Notes under the pieces: generated by a model | Database searches by the model: none | Seen by the model: the letters and a program-made list of their open reading frames with translations, nothing else | What the model was told of the DNA's origin: nothing | Assembly: GCA_031363915.1 (NCBI GenBank) | Contig: JANLVI010000039.1 | Coordinates: 1 to 64,000, forward strand | DNA from: JANLVI01 sp031363915 | Lineage (GTDB): Bacteria > Vulcanimicrobiota > Vulcanimicrobiia > Vulcanimicrobiales > Vulcanimicrobiaceae | Direction: 5' to 3' | Length of the DNA stretch: 64,000 nt | Translations under genes and position numbers: made by a program | Shown: positions 1-9,089 of the stretch, piece after piece | How the letters are laid out: each line of letters opens with the position of its first letter | How positions within the stretch are numbered: position 1 is the first letter of the stretch

Positions 1-1227
1 TCCATAAATCGCGCCGAGCGAGAGATCGATCACGGGGCTGCTCGGATCGCGTCCGCCGAAGTGACGGTAGGGATCGCCAAGCGAGAGCTTCGTGCCGCGA
101 ATGCCCTGTGGCGGAACCGCGCGGATAACGGCAATCGGGAAACCCGATTTCCCGTTCGTCTCGACGGCAAGATAGCGTGCGCCACCGGCGGCGCTTAGAT
201 CCGCCTGGATTTCATCGGGCATCAGCACCTTCACGAGTGCATCGGCGACGGCGGTCGAACGACCGGCCGTGTTGATCGCATATTCATGAATCGAACGCGC
301 GAGCGTCGGATCGTCGTACGGATTGCTCCGGTTACTGGTGTCGTGATTGCGAAACGCTTCGGTCGCTTCTTTGACGGCCGGACGCGCGAGGCGCTCGACT
401 TGCGTCCACGTTCCACCATCGTCGGCGGCGGGGCCGGTCTTCGTGTTGTAGTTAGCGATCATCGCGGTGAGCGCAGCGATCGGACTTTGCGGCGATGCGT
501 CGGCATTCTCGGTACGAAGCGACGTCGTCGCCCAGAGATTGATACGGCCGAGATTGCCGCCGTTGTCGGCAAGCATCGTGCGCGGCATTTCGATGACGAT
601 CGAGAGGACGTTGAAGCCCGCGAGAAAGTCGACGCCGTTCTGATTGAAACACGTCGCGCTGCTAGGCGGCGGGTTGGGTTGATTCTGCCAATTCCGATCG
701 GGTTGCAGTTTGAAAAACTGCCCGAGGTCGAAATAGAACGGGTCTTCGCGGGGACCGACAAACGCGGTTACGCCATTGCCCAGATCCGTCACTTTGTTAT
801 AGGGAATCGACGATGTCTTCTTCACGATCGTCGAGAGCGTGCCGGTGCGGTTCGGATAGGCCGGACCGTACATCACGACTTGTTGGTTTGCACCAACGCC
901 GCTCGGCTTGAATTGAATGACTTGATCTTCAACGCCGGCGTCGCCGTGCGCGATCTTGAACTGATAGAGCACGCCGGGATCGAAATACGTGCTCGGGCCT
1001 TGGCCGCCGACGATCAGCGGCCAGACGTCCATCGCAAGGACGACCTTGGTTGGATCGGATGCCGGGAAAACGAAAACATCGGTGATGTCGGCTCCCGGAC
1101 GGCTCACCGTGAGCGGTGAATCTTGATGATCCGACGCGCGTGAACCCGTTATCGTGTAGGTGACCAGCGCCAGGACCATCGCACATGCGACGAGTCCCGC
1201 GAGGGCCACGGTGAAAAATTTCCGCAA
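1..1227 (-). CDS. DUF4331 family secreted/membrane-anchored protein (3' end beyond window)
   Basis: The frame stays open from a TTG at 1227 down to base 1, giving 409 codons so far; the C-terminus lies outside the window. A Shine-Dalgarno AGGAGAG sits 5 nt upstream of the TTG, so I prefer it to an internal GTG. Residues 1-28 form a hydrophobic signal or anchor (FFTVALAGLVACAMVLAL). The mature part opens with SDHQDSPLTVSRPGADITD and VFVFPASDP, the hallmark of DUF4331, whose members begin with an 'SHxDSPxxxxDPxADxTDxYaF' block. The family is predicted extracytoplasmic and its function is not established. It lies downstream of the flagellar operon terminator, so it is probably transcribed on its own. 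Family assignment is firm; function is unknown. Confidence 0.8.
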   Translation of the reverse strand, partial: MRKFFTVALAGLVACAMVLALVTYTITGSRASDHQDSPLTVSRPGADITDVFVFPASDPTKVVLAMDVWPLIVGGQGPSTYFDPGVLYQFKIAHGDAGVEDQVIQFKPSGVGANQQVVMYGPAYPNRTGTLSTIVKKTSSIPYNKVTDLGNGVTAFVGPREDPFYFDLGQFFKLQPDRNWQNQPNPPPSSATCFNQNGVDFLAGFNVLSIVIEMPRTMLADNGGNLGRINLWATTSLRTENADASPQSPIAALTAMIANYNTKTGPAADDGGTWTQVERLARPAVKEATEAFRNHDTSNRSNPYDDPTLARSIHEYAINTAGRSTAVADALVKVLMPDEIQADLSAAGGARYLAVETNGKSGFPIAVIRAVPPQGIRGTKLSLGDPYRHFGGRDPSSPVIDLSLGAIYG

Positions 1228-1299
1228 GCCGACTCTCCTGAAAGCGTGTAAACTAAGAGGCGGGTTACCCCGCACGTTCCAGATGAAACCCAAATGAGA

Positions 1300-1344
1300 G
1301 AAAATAAAAGAACGCCCGCTCATATCCGTGAGCGGGCGTTCTTT
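1300..1344 (-). terminator. Rho-independent terminator closing the fliF-flgE operon
   Basis: A 16-bp perfect inverted repeat (1307-1322 with 1329-1344, arms AAAGAACGCCCGCTCA) encloses a 6-nt loop. On the minus strand it is followed by a T-rich tail at 1300-1306. It lies 32 nt after the flgE stop codon and before the DUF4331 gene, so it ends the flagellar operon. It also carries a short T-run on the plus strand and could act both ways. Confidence 0.9.
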
Positions 1345-1375
1345 GTTGCTCGCTAGCCGCGAGCGACCGAGCGGC

Positions 1376-2854
1376 TTAACGCTTGAGCGCGATGACCGTT
1401 TGGAGATCGGAGTCCGCCGTCGTGATGCTGCGCGAGTTCGCTTCAAACGAACGCTGCGCGAGAATCAGTTTGGTGAACTCATCGGCGATCGAGACGTTCG
1501 ATTGTTCGAGCGAACCCGAGACGATCGCGCCAAAGCGGCCGTTTGCTGCCGTACCGACTTGTGCGAGTCCCGAGTTTGCCGTCGCGGAGAACTGGCTCGA
1601 GCCTTCACGATGCAGACCCTGTTCGTTCTGGAACGTCGCAAGCGCGACGCGTCCGAGCGTCTGCTGTTGGCCGTTCGAGAACGCACCTTGAATCGTGCCG
1701 TCTTGGCCGATGTTGATGTTGGAGAGCGTCCCCTGCGGGTAACCGTTTTGCGAGAGGACGTTCGGCGGGTTCGACGCGCCCGAGAGAGATGTCACATTCG
1801 AGAAGTCAAGACCGATCGGTCCGCCTGCCGTCGTGATCGCAGTCGCGTTGTTGCCAAACTGCCAGTTGCCAACGGTGATTTGGTTACCGTCGGCGATTTT
1901 TGCGAGTGCGTTGGAACGATGACCCGCACCGGCGGCAAGACCGGCGTTGGGCTGACCGTTACCGGCGGTCGTGTTGATGAACTGCCCGTTGGCATCGAAG
2001 AACACATAGCCGTTGTTTTGCGTGATGGTCGACGTGTCGGTCGGGCTGACCGTGTACTGCCATTCGGTCGCGGCCGTGACGGCCACGCCCGCGGCGTTGA
2101 CGACGGTGGCCGGAAGATTTTGGTGATTCGTCGTCGAGCCGGTGACGGCCGGGATGAAGGCGACGTTCACGAGATGCGCGTTGCCGAGCGAATCGTACAG
2201 CGTCGTTGAGATGGTCGTCGTCGTCGCGCCGACGCCGGCGTTCGATGCAGCGATGATGTACTGCGTCTGATCGAGATTACCGCCGAAGGCGACGTCGAAG
2301 ACTTTGTCGCCCGTCGGGCCGTTCTGCGTGCCAAAGCCCGTACCGACCGCGGCTGACTTGAGGCCGAGCGGAATCTGGAGCGACTGCGGAACGCCGGTTC
2401 CGGTGATCGTGCCGTTGGCGCTCGCCTGATACCCTTGTACCGCAAGACCGGAGCTCGGATCGTAGAGCAGGCCGTCTTGGTTGAGCGAGAAGGCGCCGTT
2501 GCGCGTGTAGGTCGGGATGCCGCTGCCGTCTTTGTTGCGGAGCACGAAGAACCCGTCGCCGTTGATCGCGAGGTCCGTGTTGACGCCCGTGGTGTTCAGG
2601 CCGCCCTGTTGGAACTGCGTGGCGATCGAACCGACTTTGACGCCGAGTCCGATGTCCTGGCCGTTTACGCCGCCGCGCGTTTGCGTCGAGGCAGACGCGA
2701 ACGACTGGGTCTGATACAAGAGATCCTGGAAGTTGACGGTCTGGCCCTTGAAGCCAGTCGTACCGACGTTAGCAATGTTATTCGAGATGACGTCGATCTG
2801 CGTCTGATACGACTCAAGACCGGTAACCCCGATAAACAACGAATCAAAAGACAT
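1376..2854 (-). CDS. flgE: Flagellar hook protein FlgE
   Basis: 492 aa. It forms the flagellar hook, assembled outside the cell by the flagellar type III export system. The N-terminus has the rod/hook signature (ISNNIANVGTTGFKGQ near residue 25) and then an INGDGFFVLR block, as in the FlgE/F/G family. The C-terminus has the matching coiled-coil segment with LEQSNVSIADEFTKLILAQR, and ends in ALKR. The central domain is Thr/Asn/Gly-rich, like exported hook subunits. An AAAGGG ribosome site lies 7 nt before the ATG. It is the last gene of the operon, 106 nt after the TIGR02530 gene and just before a strong terminator. Confidence 0.95.
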   Translation of the reverse strand: MSFDSLFIGVTGLESYQTQIDVISNNIANVGTTGFKGQTVNFQDLLYQTQSFASASTQTRGGVNGQDIGLGVKVGSIATQFQQGGLNTTGVNTDLAINGDGFFVLRNKDGSGIPTYTRNGAFSLNQDGLLYDPSSGLAVQGYQASANGTITGTGVPQSLQIPLGLKSAAVGTGFGTQNGPTGDKVFDVAFGGNLDQTQYIIAASNAGVGATTTTISTTLYDSLGNAHLVNVAFIPAVTGSTTNHQNLPATVVNAAGVAVTAATEWQYTVSPTDTSTITQNNGYVFFDANGQFINTTAGNGQPNAGLAAGAGHRSNALAKIADGNQITVGNWQFGNNATAITTAGGPIGLDFSNVTSLSGASNPPNVLSQNGYPQGTLSNINIGQDGTIQGAFSNGQQQTLGRVALATFQNEQGLHREGSSQFSATANSGLAQVGTAANGRFGAIVSGSLEQSNVSIADEFTKLILAQRSFEANSRSITTADSDLQTVIALKR

Positions 2855-2960
2855 TCGTTGACCCTTTCGTTGCTGAACATTTCCGCGACGCGTCCATCAG
2901 TCGGCGCCGCAGGTGAGAGCCCCTCGCAACAAGGTCCACTCTCATGCGTGTGTGTTTGCG

Positions 2961-3359
2961 TTATCGAATGATCGCAGCGGAATCAATATTCGTAAAGACG
3001 TTTTCTTTCATCGAATCTTGATCGACGGCCGTGATGACGACTCGATTTTTGATCGAGACTACCATGCCGACATCGCCCATCATGAAGAGGCTCTGCTTCG
3101 CACCTTTGGCCGCTGCTTTGTCGGCCATCGAGTTCATCTTCTCCACGTCTTGCGGCGTGAGGGTGATGTTGCGCGATTGGAGTCGCTGCATGGCGTGCGC
3201 GCTGAATTTGAGCGGTTCGCCTTGGAGCGGTTCCGATTGCCGTAGAACGTCGCGGAACGACGCTCCGCCAGCCGGCGGAACGGTGAACGGAACGCCGACC
3301 GGACGTCCAACCGAAACGGTCGACGGCGGGATCTGCGGTCCGGTGATTTTGGGATCCAA
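2961..3359 (-). CDS. Flagellar operon protein, TIGR02530 family
   Basis: 132 aa, lying 3 nt after flgD and before flgE, the position this family occupies in Firmicutes and deep-branching flagellar operons. A Pro-rich N-terminus (1-30) precedes the conserved core, with KFSAHAMQRLQSRNITL at about 50-68 and IKNRVVITAVDQ near residue 105. Members are thought to help hook assembly, but no biochemical role is established. The tight spacing implies co-translation with flgD. Confidence 0.85.
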   Translation of the reverse strand: MDPKITGPQIPPSTVSVGRPVGVPFTVPPAGGASFRDVLRQSEPLQGEPLKFSAHAMQRLQSRNITLTPQDVEKMNSMADKAAAKGAKQSLFMMGDVGMVVSIKNRVVITAVDQDSMKENVFTNIDSAAIIR

Positions 3360-3362
3360 CGG

Positions 3363-3845
3363 CTACTTGATACCGACGATTTGCCCTGTGGAGAACTGAT
3401 ACGCGGTACCTTTGGCATCCGCGAACGGCTTGCCGTTGGTATCGTTGAGCGTGAACTGCGGTTGGCCGTTCACGACGGCAATCGTACCGACGGTTCCCGT
3501 GACGATCGAGCTGTTGCCGGTACCATCAACCGATGAAACCGTGACAGTTTTGCCGAGCAGCGTCGATGCTTGGAGGACCGAGAAGTTCGATTGGAAGGTC
3601 TGGAACGAGTTTTTCAGATCGGTCGTGGCTTGCGTAGCTTGGAACTGCGCGAGCTGGGCGATCGACTGGGTATCGTCCAGGGGCTTGAGCGGATCCTGAT
3701 TCTTGAGCTGCGTGGTTAGCAGTTTCAAAAATGCATCCTGGCCCAATTGACTTTGGAGCGTCGACGTGCCGTTGCTCGTCGGCGAACTCTGATTGATCAG
3801 GTTGTCGATCGGTAACCCGTTCGAGCCTGTTATGGGTACTGGCAT
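3363..3845 (-). CDS. flgD: Flagellar hook assembly (hook-capping) protein FlgD
   Basis: 160 aa. FlgD caps the growing hook and guides FlgE polymerisation. The conserved N-terminal scaffold is visible: LGQDAFLKLLTTQLKNQDPL then DTQSIAQLAQFQATQ at about 35-72. The C-terminal half (YQFSTGQIVGIK at the end) is short, so this is the compact FlgD type, lacking the full Ig-like/Tudor module of enteric FlgD (about 230 aa). It is 12 nt downstream of fliK and 3 nt upstream of the TIGR02530 gene. Confidence 0.93.
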   Translation of the reverse strand: MPVPITGSNGLPIDNLINQSSPTSNGTSTLQSQLGQDAFLKLLTTQLKNQDPLKPLDDTQSIAQLAQFQATQATTDLKNSFQTFQSNFSVLQASTLLGKTVTVSSVDGTGNSSIVTGTVGTIAVVNGQPQFTLNDTNGKPFADAKGTAYQFSTGQIVGIK

Positions 3846-3857
3846 GGATGGATGCTC

Positions 3858-5603
3858 CTAAACGAGAGCGTTGAGATGTCCAAGCTGCACACTTGCCGAT
3901 TCAGGCGGTGCGAAACTCGGGGTCGCAGCGATCGCCAAGTCACCCTCGGTGTTCGATTCATCGAACGTCGAGTCGACCGAACCGCGCGATGCGGGCGGCT
4001 GCTGCTGCTGTTGTTGGGCGAATCCCGCGAATCCGCCGTTTGAGACGTCGACGTTGAAGCCCGTGAGCTTCAGGCCGGCGCTATCGAGCGAACGCGCGAG
4101 TTGGGCTTGGTTTGCGACGAGCGTGTCACGCACGTCGGCGTTCGCGGCGACCAAGGTCGCATTGACGTTGCCGTTGTTGATGACCAGCTTGATGTTGACA
4201 TCACCCAGATGCTCGGGGACCAGACGCAGGCGCACTTCGGAGTTACTGACACCACCGAGGTTGCGAACGGAGAGGCCTTTGAGCACTTGCTCGACGACGG
4301 CGTAACGGTCCGCGTTCTGTGGCGTGTACGCCGGGCCAAAGAGCGACGCATCGAAGGCGAGCGGCGCGGGGCCGTTCGAACTCGCGATGCCGATGGTCTG
4401 GGGAGGCGCGAGCGGCCCGCTCGTTGCCGCACTCGTTGCATTAGCTGCATCGAGCGTTGCAAGGAAGTCGGTCGCGGCGCTGATGGTGGTCGGCAGCCCG
4501 CTCTTCGCGGAATCGTCGGCCTCGGCAACTGCCGCAGCGAACGCCGTGAGGAACGCGTGGAGATTTCCACCGGTGCTTCCGCCGCCGGATGTCGAGGATT
4601 GCGCGTTTGCGGAATCAATCGACGGCGCGACGTTAATCGCACGCGTGAGGATGCGGCCGAGCGACGTATCGCCGTTCGTGCCGGTTTTTCGATCGCTGCT
4701 CGCGACGGTACGACCGTCGTTTGCAAACAGCGCCGCGATCGGTGCTGCGAGCGATTCGGGATTCACACTCGGCGCGATCGCCGGTGCGGGTTTGGTGTTG
4801 AGCGCCGACGCGGAATCGAGTTGGCCGCTAGGCACGGGTGCGCCACCTAGCGGTTTGGTCGCTCCTGTTGGCGCCGACGATCCAGCCGATGCGGCGTCTG
4901 CCGAAGCGGACGATCCGTTCTTGTTGGTCGGCGGGGCGATGAGCTGCGCTTGCATGCTCGGAGTCAGCGTTGCCCCGAGGGCAACGGCGGCGGCGTTCAA
5001 GATCGAATCGACAGAAAGAGCAAGAGAGCCAGGCGCTCGCGCCTCACTCGGTTCGTTCGTATCTGCCGGGGCTAGGTCGACTTTCGCTTTCGCGTCCAAG
5101 TCAGGTCCTAGGAATCGATTCGGCTGCCCCGTTTGCGATGCTATCGTCGCGGCGATCTCGGCGAGTTGCCGGAACCGGTGAGCGAGCGCTAGCGCTCCAT
5201 TTCCATCCGCGCTTGGCGGTGCTTTGCCCGGTGGGCTCAGCGCTGCGGCGAAGACCTTTTGGAGTTGCCCGAGCGAGTCGGCTGCTCCGCCCCGACCGTT
5301 TGCCACCGAGGTTGCAAGCGATTTTGAGAGCGAGGCGACGATGTCTTCGAGCGATTCACCGTTCTGTAAGCGCGCGGCGATCTGCGCGGCCAGCTTGGCT
5401 TCGAGCGGATCGCTCGGAGTCGGCGTAGACGTGCCGGTCTTTCCCGCGGACAACTGGGAAACGACCGGCGCGAGATTCGCGATACTCGTAGACAGTTGGG
5501 CTTGGAAGAGGCCGGGGATCGGTGCTTTTCCCAGGGGTGAGGGGGTCGGGATGCCCGTATCGAGGGGCGCACTTATCGAGAAAAGTTGGGGTAATAACTG
5601 CAT
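3858..5603 (-). CDS. fliK: Flagellar hook-length control protein FliK
   Basis: 581 aa. FliK measures hook length and switches export specificity by acting on FlhB. Most of the protein is a low-complexity Ala/Ser/Pro-rich region, consistent with the unfolded ruler. The conserved C-terminal domain (about 450-540) shows VRLRLVPEHLGDVNIKLVI followed by LARSLDSAGLKLTGFNVDVS, the Flg_hook signature. A Gln-run (QQQQQQ) follows near residue 540. An ideal ribosome site (AGGAGGTGA) precedes the ATG at 5603. About 200 nt separate it from motE; that gap holds a candidate sigma-28 promoter, so fliK-flgD-TIGR02530-flgE may also be transcribed separately. Confidence 0.92.
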   Translation of the reverse strand: MQLLPQLFSISAPLDTGIPTPSPLGKAPIPGLFQAQLSTSIANLAPVVSQLSAGKTGTSTPTPSDPLEAKLAAQIAARLQNGESLEDIVASLSKSLATSVANGRGGAADSLGQLQKVFAAALSPPGKAPPSADGNGALALAHRFRQLAEIAATIASQTGQPNRFLGPDLDAKAKVDLAPADTNEPSEARAPGSLALSVDSILNAAAVALGATLTPSMQAQLIAPPTNKNGSSASADAASAGSSAPTGATKPLGGAPVPSGQLDSASALNTKPAPAIAPSVNPESLAAPIAALFANDGRTVASSDRKTGTNGDTSLGRILTRAINVAPSIDSANAQSSTSGGGSTGGNLHAFLTAFAAAVAEADDSAKSGLPTTISAATDFLATLDAANATSAATSGPLAPPQTIGIASSNGPAPLAFDASLFGPAYTPQNADRYAVVEQVLKGLSVRNLGGVSNSEVRLRLVPEHLGDVNIKLVINNGNVNATLVAANADVRDTLVANQAQLARSLDSAGLKLTGFNVDVSNGGFAGFAQQQQQQPPASRGSVDSTFDESNTEGDLAIAATPSFAPPESASVQLGHLNALV

Positions 5604-5680
5604 TTTTCACCTCCTCTCGTGTTCAGATGAGGGCAAGCAAGATAGCAAGACGATGCCATCTCTCGATGCGCCTAACTTCA

Positions 5681-5708
5681 TATTCGGCATTGATAGGCCC
5701 AGACCTTA
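5681..5708 (-). promoter_or_regulatory. Candidate sigma-28 (FliA) promoter upstream of fliK
   Basis: On the minus strand the -35-like TAAGGTCT (5708-5701) is followed after 12 nt by the -10-like GCCGAATA (5688-5681). This is close to the flagellar consensus TAAA(N15)GCCGATAA, and the spacing is the same as at the candidate before fliF. It lies about 75 nt upstream of the fliK ATG, in the only sizeable gap of the hook operon. The match is imperfect at the end of the -10. Confidence 0.45.
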
Positions 5709-5803
5709 GTCAGCCGCGAAGCTATCCTCATCCTCAGCGGTCGGGTCCGGGTCGTCGTGCCGGGCTGGGTCGTTTATTTTTTGTTACTGCGGGCGCTTTG
5801 TAT

Positions 5804-6430
5804 TTATCTGGACGGGCGGTCCGCTGAGAGTCGGGCCGCTACTGCTGCCGGGAGCGCCGCGAGAATCTCGCCGACTTGGTCGGGCGTCATTTTGTTGAAG
5901 ATGCGCACGACGTAGTCTTCGGGCAGGCGCTGGACGATTGCGGCGGCTTTGTCCGCTTCCATGCCGCCCCAGTATGCGGCGACCCGGCCCACGTCGTCGG
6001 GCTGCGGTGCGGTTTGGCCGGTCGCTCCGCCGAGGGTTGATGCCGAGGCTGCACCGGCTACGGGCGCAGCTCTTGCGATCGTCGGGGCCGGGGTCGCCGG
6101 CGATGGGGCGTTTTGAATTCGCTTCAGTGTATCTTGAAGAGCGCCGATCTTTGAGTCGCGCTCGGCAACTGTTTTGCGGTCGCCTTCGAGACGATCGTTA
6201 AGACTCTTGATCTCGCGGTTGCGGTCGGCGATGACTTGATTTTGGTACGCGAAGCTGAACGGACGGCCGAGTTGCGCGATGTTACTCCAGAGCGGAGCAA
6301 GTGGGCCATCGACGATGGCCTTGTGCGAGGGCGGCCAGATCAGGGCGACGGCGAGCGCCACGATTGCAATGACCGGAAGCAACAGCGGCCGCAGATTAGT
6401 TTTTCGCCCGCGACGACGGGTGACGATCAT
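5804..6430 (-). CDS. MotE/MgtE-N-like flagellar protein
   Basis: 208 aa. A basic N-terminus and one membrane segment (about 13-30, LRPLLLPVIAIVALAVALIW) are followed by a coiled coil (about 65-110, many charged heptads), an Ala/Pro linker, and a C-terminal FliG/MgtE_N-like helical domain (about 145-200: YWGGMEADKAAAIVQRLPED then MTPDQVGEILAALP). This is the layout of MotE, a chaperone or stabiliser of the stator protein MotC in Campylobacter, and of the similar proteins found after fliJ. The start overlaps the fliJ stop (ATGA), so it is translationally coupled. Confidence 0.8.
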   Translation of the reverse strand: MIVTRRRGRKTNLRPLLLPVIAIVALAVALIWPPSHKAIVDGPLAPLWSNIAQLGRPFSFAYQNQVIADRNREIKSLNDRLEGDRKTVAERDSKIGALQDTLKRIQNAPSPATPAPTIARAAPVAGAASASTLGGATGQTAPQPDDVGRVAAYWGGMEADKAAAIVQRLPEDYVVRIFNKMTPDQVGEILAALPAAVAARLSADRPSR

Positions 6431-6888
6431 GCGGATTCTCCTCGCTGCAGGATCACGCGCCCGAAGGCGCGGGCATTGGCGTCGTCGAGTTCACGCTGTT
6501 CGATGAGCGCCATTTCGGAGTCGTAGGTGGCGCGGCGACGAATTTTCAAGGTCTCGATGACTTTCTTTTCTTTCGATGCGTGCAGAAGTGCTTGTTGGGC
6601 GACGAGGCATTCGTCGGCGCACGCGGCGATGCGCTCGCGCTGCTCGTGCTGCGCTCGAACCAGAAATTCCAAATGTGCGTACGTCGTGCGCATCGTTTCT
6701 ACGTCGAGTGTGCCATGATGTTCCACCAGATCCATACGGAGCATTTCGTATTCGTCTTGGAGCGCTCGCAGCCGCGCTTCGGCTTTGGCGTGGGCACGCT
6801 GCGCTTCGGCGTAGACGCGCTGACGTTCTTGGGCGTTGCGCGTGCGCATGTCGAGTACCGGTTCGAGACCGAAGCGGAAGCGTTTCAT
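6427..6888 (-). CDS. fliJ: Flagellar export chaperone FliJ
   Basis: 153 aa, almost entirely charged coiled-coil helix. The opening RFRFGLEPVLDMRTRNAQER matches the typical FliJ N-terminus (F-x-L-x-x-L-L-x-x-R). FliJ is the central stalk of the export ATPase, comparable to the F1 gamma subunit, and links FliI to FlhA. Its ATG overlaps the fliI stop (TAATG) and its stop overlaps the next start (ATGA). Sequence conservation is low in this family, so position and coiled-coil pattern carry much of the call. Confidence 0.88.
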   Translation of the reverse strand: MKRFRFGLEPVLDMRTRNAQERQRVYAEAQRAHAKAEARLRALQDEYEMLRMDLVEHHGTLDVETMRTTYAHLEFLVRAQHEQRERIAACADECLVAQQALLHASKEKKVIETLKIRRRATYDSEMALIEQRELDDANARAFGRVILQRGESA

Positions 6889-8225
6889 TACGCGATCCTC
6901 GCGAGCGCCGCGACGGCATCATCGAAGCTCGATTGCTCGAAAATGCCTTGGCGCAGATAGTTGCGGATCGCATCGATGCGGCCGATCGCAAGATCGACTT
7001 TGGGATTCGAGCCCGCGACATATGCCCCAATGTTGATCAGATCTTCTGCTTCTTTGTACGTCGCCATCAGATCGCGCACGTTCGAAGCCGATTTGAGATG
7101 TGCGTCGGTGACGACGTCGGGCATCACGCGGCTGACGCTGGCGAGTACGTCGATTGCGGGATATTGGTTCGCTGCGGCGAGCGCGCGCGAGAGGACGATG
7201 TGGCCGTCGAGAATCGACCGCACGGCGTCCGCGACCGGCTCGTTGAGATCGTCGCCGTCGACGAGAACCGTATAGAGCGCGGTAATCGTTCCCTTTGCCG
7301 AGGTCCCCGCGCGTTCCAGCAGTTTCGGCAAGAGGGCGAAAACAGAAGGCGTGTAACCGCGCGTCGTCGTCGGTTCGCCGATTGCAAGACCCACTTCGCG
7401 CTGCGCCATCGCAAAGCGCGTCACGCTATCCATCATGAACATGACATCGAGGCCTTGTTCGCGGAAGAATTCCGCGATGCGCGTCGCGACGAACGCCGCC
7501 TTGATACGCACGAGTGCGGGCTGGTCGCTTGTGGCAACGACCACTACCGAGCGGCGCAGGCCGTCTGGGCCCAGGTCGCGCTCGATGAAGTCGCGGACTT
7601 CTTTGCCGCGTTCGCCGACGAGAGCGATCACGTTGACGTCAGCCGAGGTGTTGCGTGCGATCATGCCGAGCACCGTCGATTTACCGACGCCGGACCCGGA
7701 GAAGATACCGACGCGCTGACCTTTGCCGCACGAGAGCAAACCGTCGATCGCGCGCACGCCCATGCTCAAAGGTTCGGTGATGCGGCGACGCGTGAGCGGA
7801 CTCGGCGGCGAGCCGGAGACTTCGGCGCGCTCGGCGTGTGCGATTGGGCCGAGGCCGTCGATCGGACGGCCGATGCCGTCGAGCACGCGGCCGAGCAATC
7901 CGTTGGAAAGACCGATTTCGAGCGGCTTGCCGAGCGCCACGACTTCGCTGCCCGCACCGATACCGCCAAGATCGCCCAGCGGCATCATGAGCACTTTGTT
8001 ATCGCGGAAACCGACGACTTCGGCGAGTACGGGATCGGTGTTGCGGCGATACAGAATCGAGCACGTCTCGCCGATCGACATGTTCGGACCGAGCGATTCG
8101 ATCACCACGCCGATGACTTGACGGACTTTGCCGTTTTGGCGAATCAGATCGACCGTCTTCAGCTCGGCAAGATAGGATTCGGCCGAGAACGGTTTTTGCG
8201 GTATGATTTCGAGGAGTTCGGCCAC
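6888..8225 (-). CDS. fliI: Flagellum-specific ATPase FliI
   Basis: 445 aa, normal for the family. It is the hexameric ATPase that energises flagellar type III export at the cytoplasmic face. Walker A is GSGVGKST at residues 177-184. It is followed by VIALVGERGKEVRDF, by the Walker B region (DVMFMMDSVTRFAMAQREV) and by the EPTTTRGYTPSVFA motif common to F1-beta/FliI/SctN ATPases. The gene starts 2 nt after fliH and overlaps fliJ, so the FliH-FliI-FliJ module is encoded as one coupled unit. Confidence 0.97.
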   Translation of the reverse strand: MAELLEIIPQKPFSAESYLAELKTVDLIRQNGKVRQVIGVVIESLGPNMSIGETCSILYRRNTDPVLAEVVGFRDNKVLMMPLGDLGGIGAGSEVVALGKPLEIGLSNGLLGRVLDGIGRPIDGLGPIAHAERAEVSGSPPSPLTRRRITEPLSMGVRAIDGLLSCGKGQRVGIFSGSGVGKSTVLGMIARNTSADVNVIALVGERGKEVRDFIERDLGPDGLRRSVVVVATSDQPALVRIKAAFVATRIAEFFREQGLDVMFMMDSVTRFAMAQREVGLAIGEPTTTRGYTPSVFALLPKLLERAGTSAKGTITALYTVLVDGDDLNEPVADAVRSILDGHIVLSRALAAANQYPAIDVLASVSRVMPDVVTDAHLKSASNVRDLMATYKEAEDLINIGAYVAGSNPKVDLAIGRIDAIRNYLRQGIFEQSSFDDAVAALARIA

Positions 8226-8227
8226 GA

Positions 8228-9088
8228 TCAGCTCGCGCGCGCGGCGCTGCCGTAGAGTCCGGGTTCATCGACCGACGTGAGCACGACGTCGTCCTCGATG
8301 TGCAGGACGCGTTTTGCTTCCGTGATCTGCGTTTGAATCTTCGCATCGATCGTACCGGCTTCGGTTTCCACGACCACGCCGCCGCGATCGACGCGCTGGT
8401 CTTCGATGATGCGCATGCTCTTCACATCGCCCAGTGCCAACACGTCATCGCGATGTCCGCGCATGCCTTCGAGATCGGCCGGGTTGACGCGCACCGTGAT
8501 CGACTCGCGATCGACCAAGCGCGCGATTGCGGCTTTGGCCATCTCGACGACGACGCCGCGGTCGAGTGCGATCTGCTGGTGCAGCACGCGTTCGGCGATT
8601 CCCATCGCGAGCCGCACGATCTCGGGTTCGGCTGCGCTGATGATTTTGTGCCGCTCGACGCCAGCCATGTCGACCAGACCCCGCATCGTCTCGAGCATCT
8701 CGCTCATCTCGCGGTTGGCTGCGTCGGCACCGACCGCATAGCCGTCCTTGCGTCCATCGGTGCGTGCTTGATCGTGCATTAGGGAAACGCGGATCGCGGC
8801 ATCCTCGACGAGCGCCCGCGCGCGGTCGCGCGCATCACCGAGGAGGGATTCAGCGCGCGCCATGGCGTCGTCGATCAATCCATCAGCCGCCACGCGAACG
8901 GCGGCGGTATCGAGCGTCGGCTCGGCAACCGGTTCTTCAGGAAGAAACGAACCGAACGTATCGCCCGCATCGTCGATTCCCACCGAGTTGGAGTCGTCAA
9001 CATGACCGTTGCTTGGCGGCGAGATTTCCGGAACACCAACGGTGTAGCGCTCGCTCGATATGCGAGAGCCTTTGACGACTCGACCCAT
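8228..9088 (-). CDS. fliH: Flagellar assembly protein FliH
   Basis: 286 aa. FliH is the stator-like partner that docks FliI to the C-ring and regulates its ATPase activity. A variable acidic N-terminus (1-75) leads into a long helical part with Ala/Arg/Glu heptads (about 75-130) and the conserved C-terminal domain (about 150-260: LAMGIAERVLHQQI, VRVNPADLE, RGGVVVETEAGTIDA). The GGVVVET-G-IDA block is typical of FliH/SctL. It overlaps the end of fliG closely and is followed by fliI after 2 nt. Confidence 0.93.
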   Translation of the reverse strand: MGRVVKGSRISSERYTVGVPEISPPSNGHVDDSNSVGIDDAGDTFGSFLPEEPVAEPTLDTAAVRVAADGLIDDAMARAESLLGDARDRARALVEDAAIRVSLMHDQARTDGRKDGYAVGADAANREMSEMLETMRGLVDMAGVERHKIISAAEPEIVRLAMGIAERVLHQQIALDRGVVVEMAKAAIARLVDRESITVRVNPADLEGMRGHRDDVLALGDVKSMRIIEDQRVDRGGVVVETEAGTIDAKIQTQITEAKRVLHIEDDVVLTSVDEPGLYGSAARAS

Positions 9089-9089
9089 G

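Noticed and set aside
6576..8255. Long plus-strand open frame (559 codons) opposite fliI/fliJ
   Set aside because: It is a high-GC antisense shadow; the protein is Arg/His/Asp-biased with no domain, while the minus strand encodes clear FliI and FliJ.
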